From Winogradskyella sp. UBA3174 (GTDB taxonomy: Bacteria; Bacteroidota; Bacteroidia; Flavobacteriales; Flavobacteriaceae), in NCBI RefSeq assembly GCF_002364335.1, contig NZ_DEXW01000064.1:32509-96508 (forward strand): DNA of 64,000 bases, written 5' to 3'. Positions 63,971 to 64,000 of this stretch are shown piece after piece (the first letter of the stretch is position 1; each line of letters opens with the position of its first letter). The notes below the pieces were generated by a model, which saw nothing but the letters and a program-made list of their open reading frames with translations, did not search any database and was not told the origin of the DNA. The translations under genes were made by a program, and so were the position numbers.

Positions 63971-64000
63971 AAAACTTAATATAGAACTAAAAAAAGAGAC

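Overview
The window is a chromosomal segment from a member of the Flavobacteriaceae (Bacteroidota), probably marine. The DNA is AT-rich. Several genes are preceded by the Bacteroidota promoter form TAnnTTTG (twice with a TTG exactly 19 bases upstream), and Shine-Dalgarno sites are not evident. One secreted enzyme ends in a type IX secretion (T9SS) sorting domain. Gene orders such as pyrE/birA/rsfS/ftsH/cdsA/psd are, from memory, typical of this family. I saw no tRNA, rRNA, transposase, integrase, prophage or CRISPR array.

Layout. (1) 1-6905: pyrE, an SRPBCC protein, birA, rsfS, ftsH, a LUD protein, cdsA, psd and an acyl-CoA-binding protein; the last four overlap and form a lipid-related operon. 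(2) 6911-12714: an arginine-deiminase-superfamily protein, citrate synthase, a DUF481 outer-membrane protein, enolase and carA. (3) 12829-30153, minus strand: the fused str-S10-spc-alpha ribosomal cluster from rpsL to rplQ, with fusA, secY, infA, rpmJ and rpoA. It has a recognisable promoter before rpsL, a second one before rpsD, and a strong intrinsic terminator after rplQ. (4) 30331-42316: an Omp85-type protein, a T9SS-exported arylsulfotransferase-like protein, rlmB, a rhomboid protease, rarA, a secreted hypothetical, a YjjG-type nucleotidase, a degenerate polysaccharide deacetylase, radC, a PaiB-like protein, a small secreted protein, a lipoprotein and a broken small membrane ORF. (5) 42414-51008, the accessory part: a dihydrouridine synthase, a B12-binding radical SAM enzyme with an unusual CX4CX2C cluster motif, a LOV-like PAS protein lacking the photo-adduct cysteine, a decayed copy of the radical SAM 3' end, a large PLP enzyme, an orphan Imm53 immunity protein and mpl, interspersed with five copies of a ~125-bp palindromic repeat (three in tandem). 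(6) 51038-56185: a tetR-ABC-hlyD-tolC operon in which the ABC ATPase keeps Walker A but has lost the other catalytic motifs. (7) 56264-63970: a TPR protein, a 2034-residue alpha-2-macroglobulin with a CNEQ thioester site, and a DoxX-like membrane protein.

Most of the window is core metabolism and translation. The most novel material is the radical SAM / Cys-less LOV / PLP block bracketed by repeats, the ABC exporter with degenerate catalytic motifs, and a set of promoters whose -7 element ends exactly four bases before the start codon, which predicts leaderless mRNAs for pyrE, rlmB, rarA and radC.
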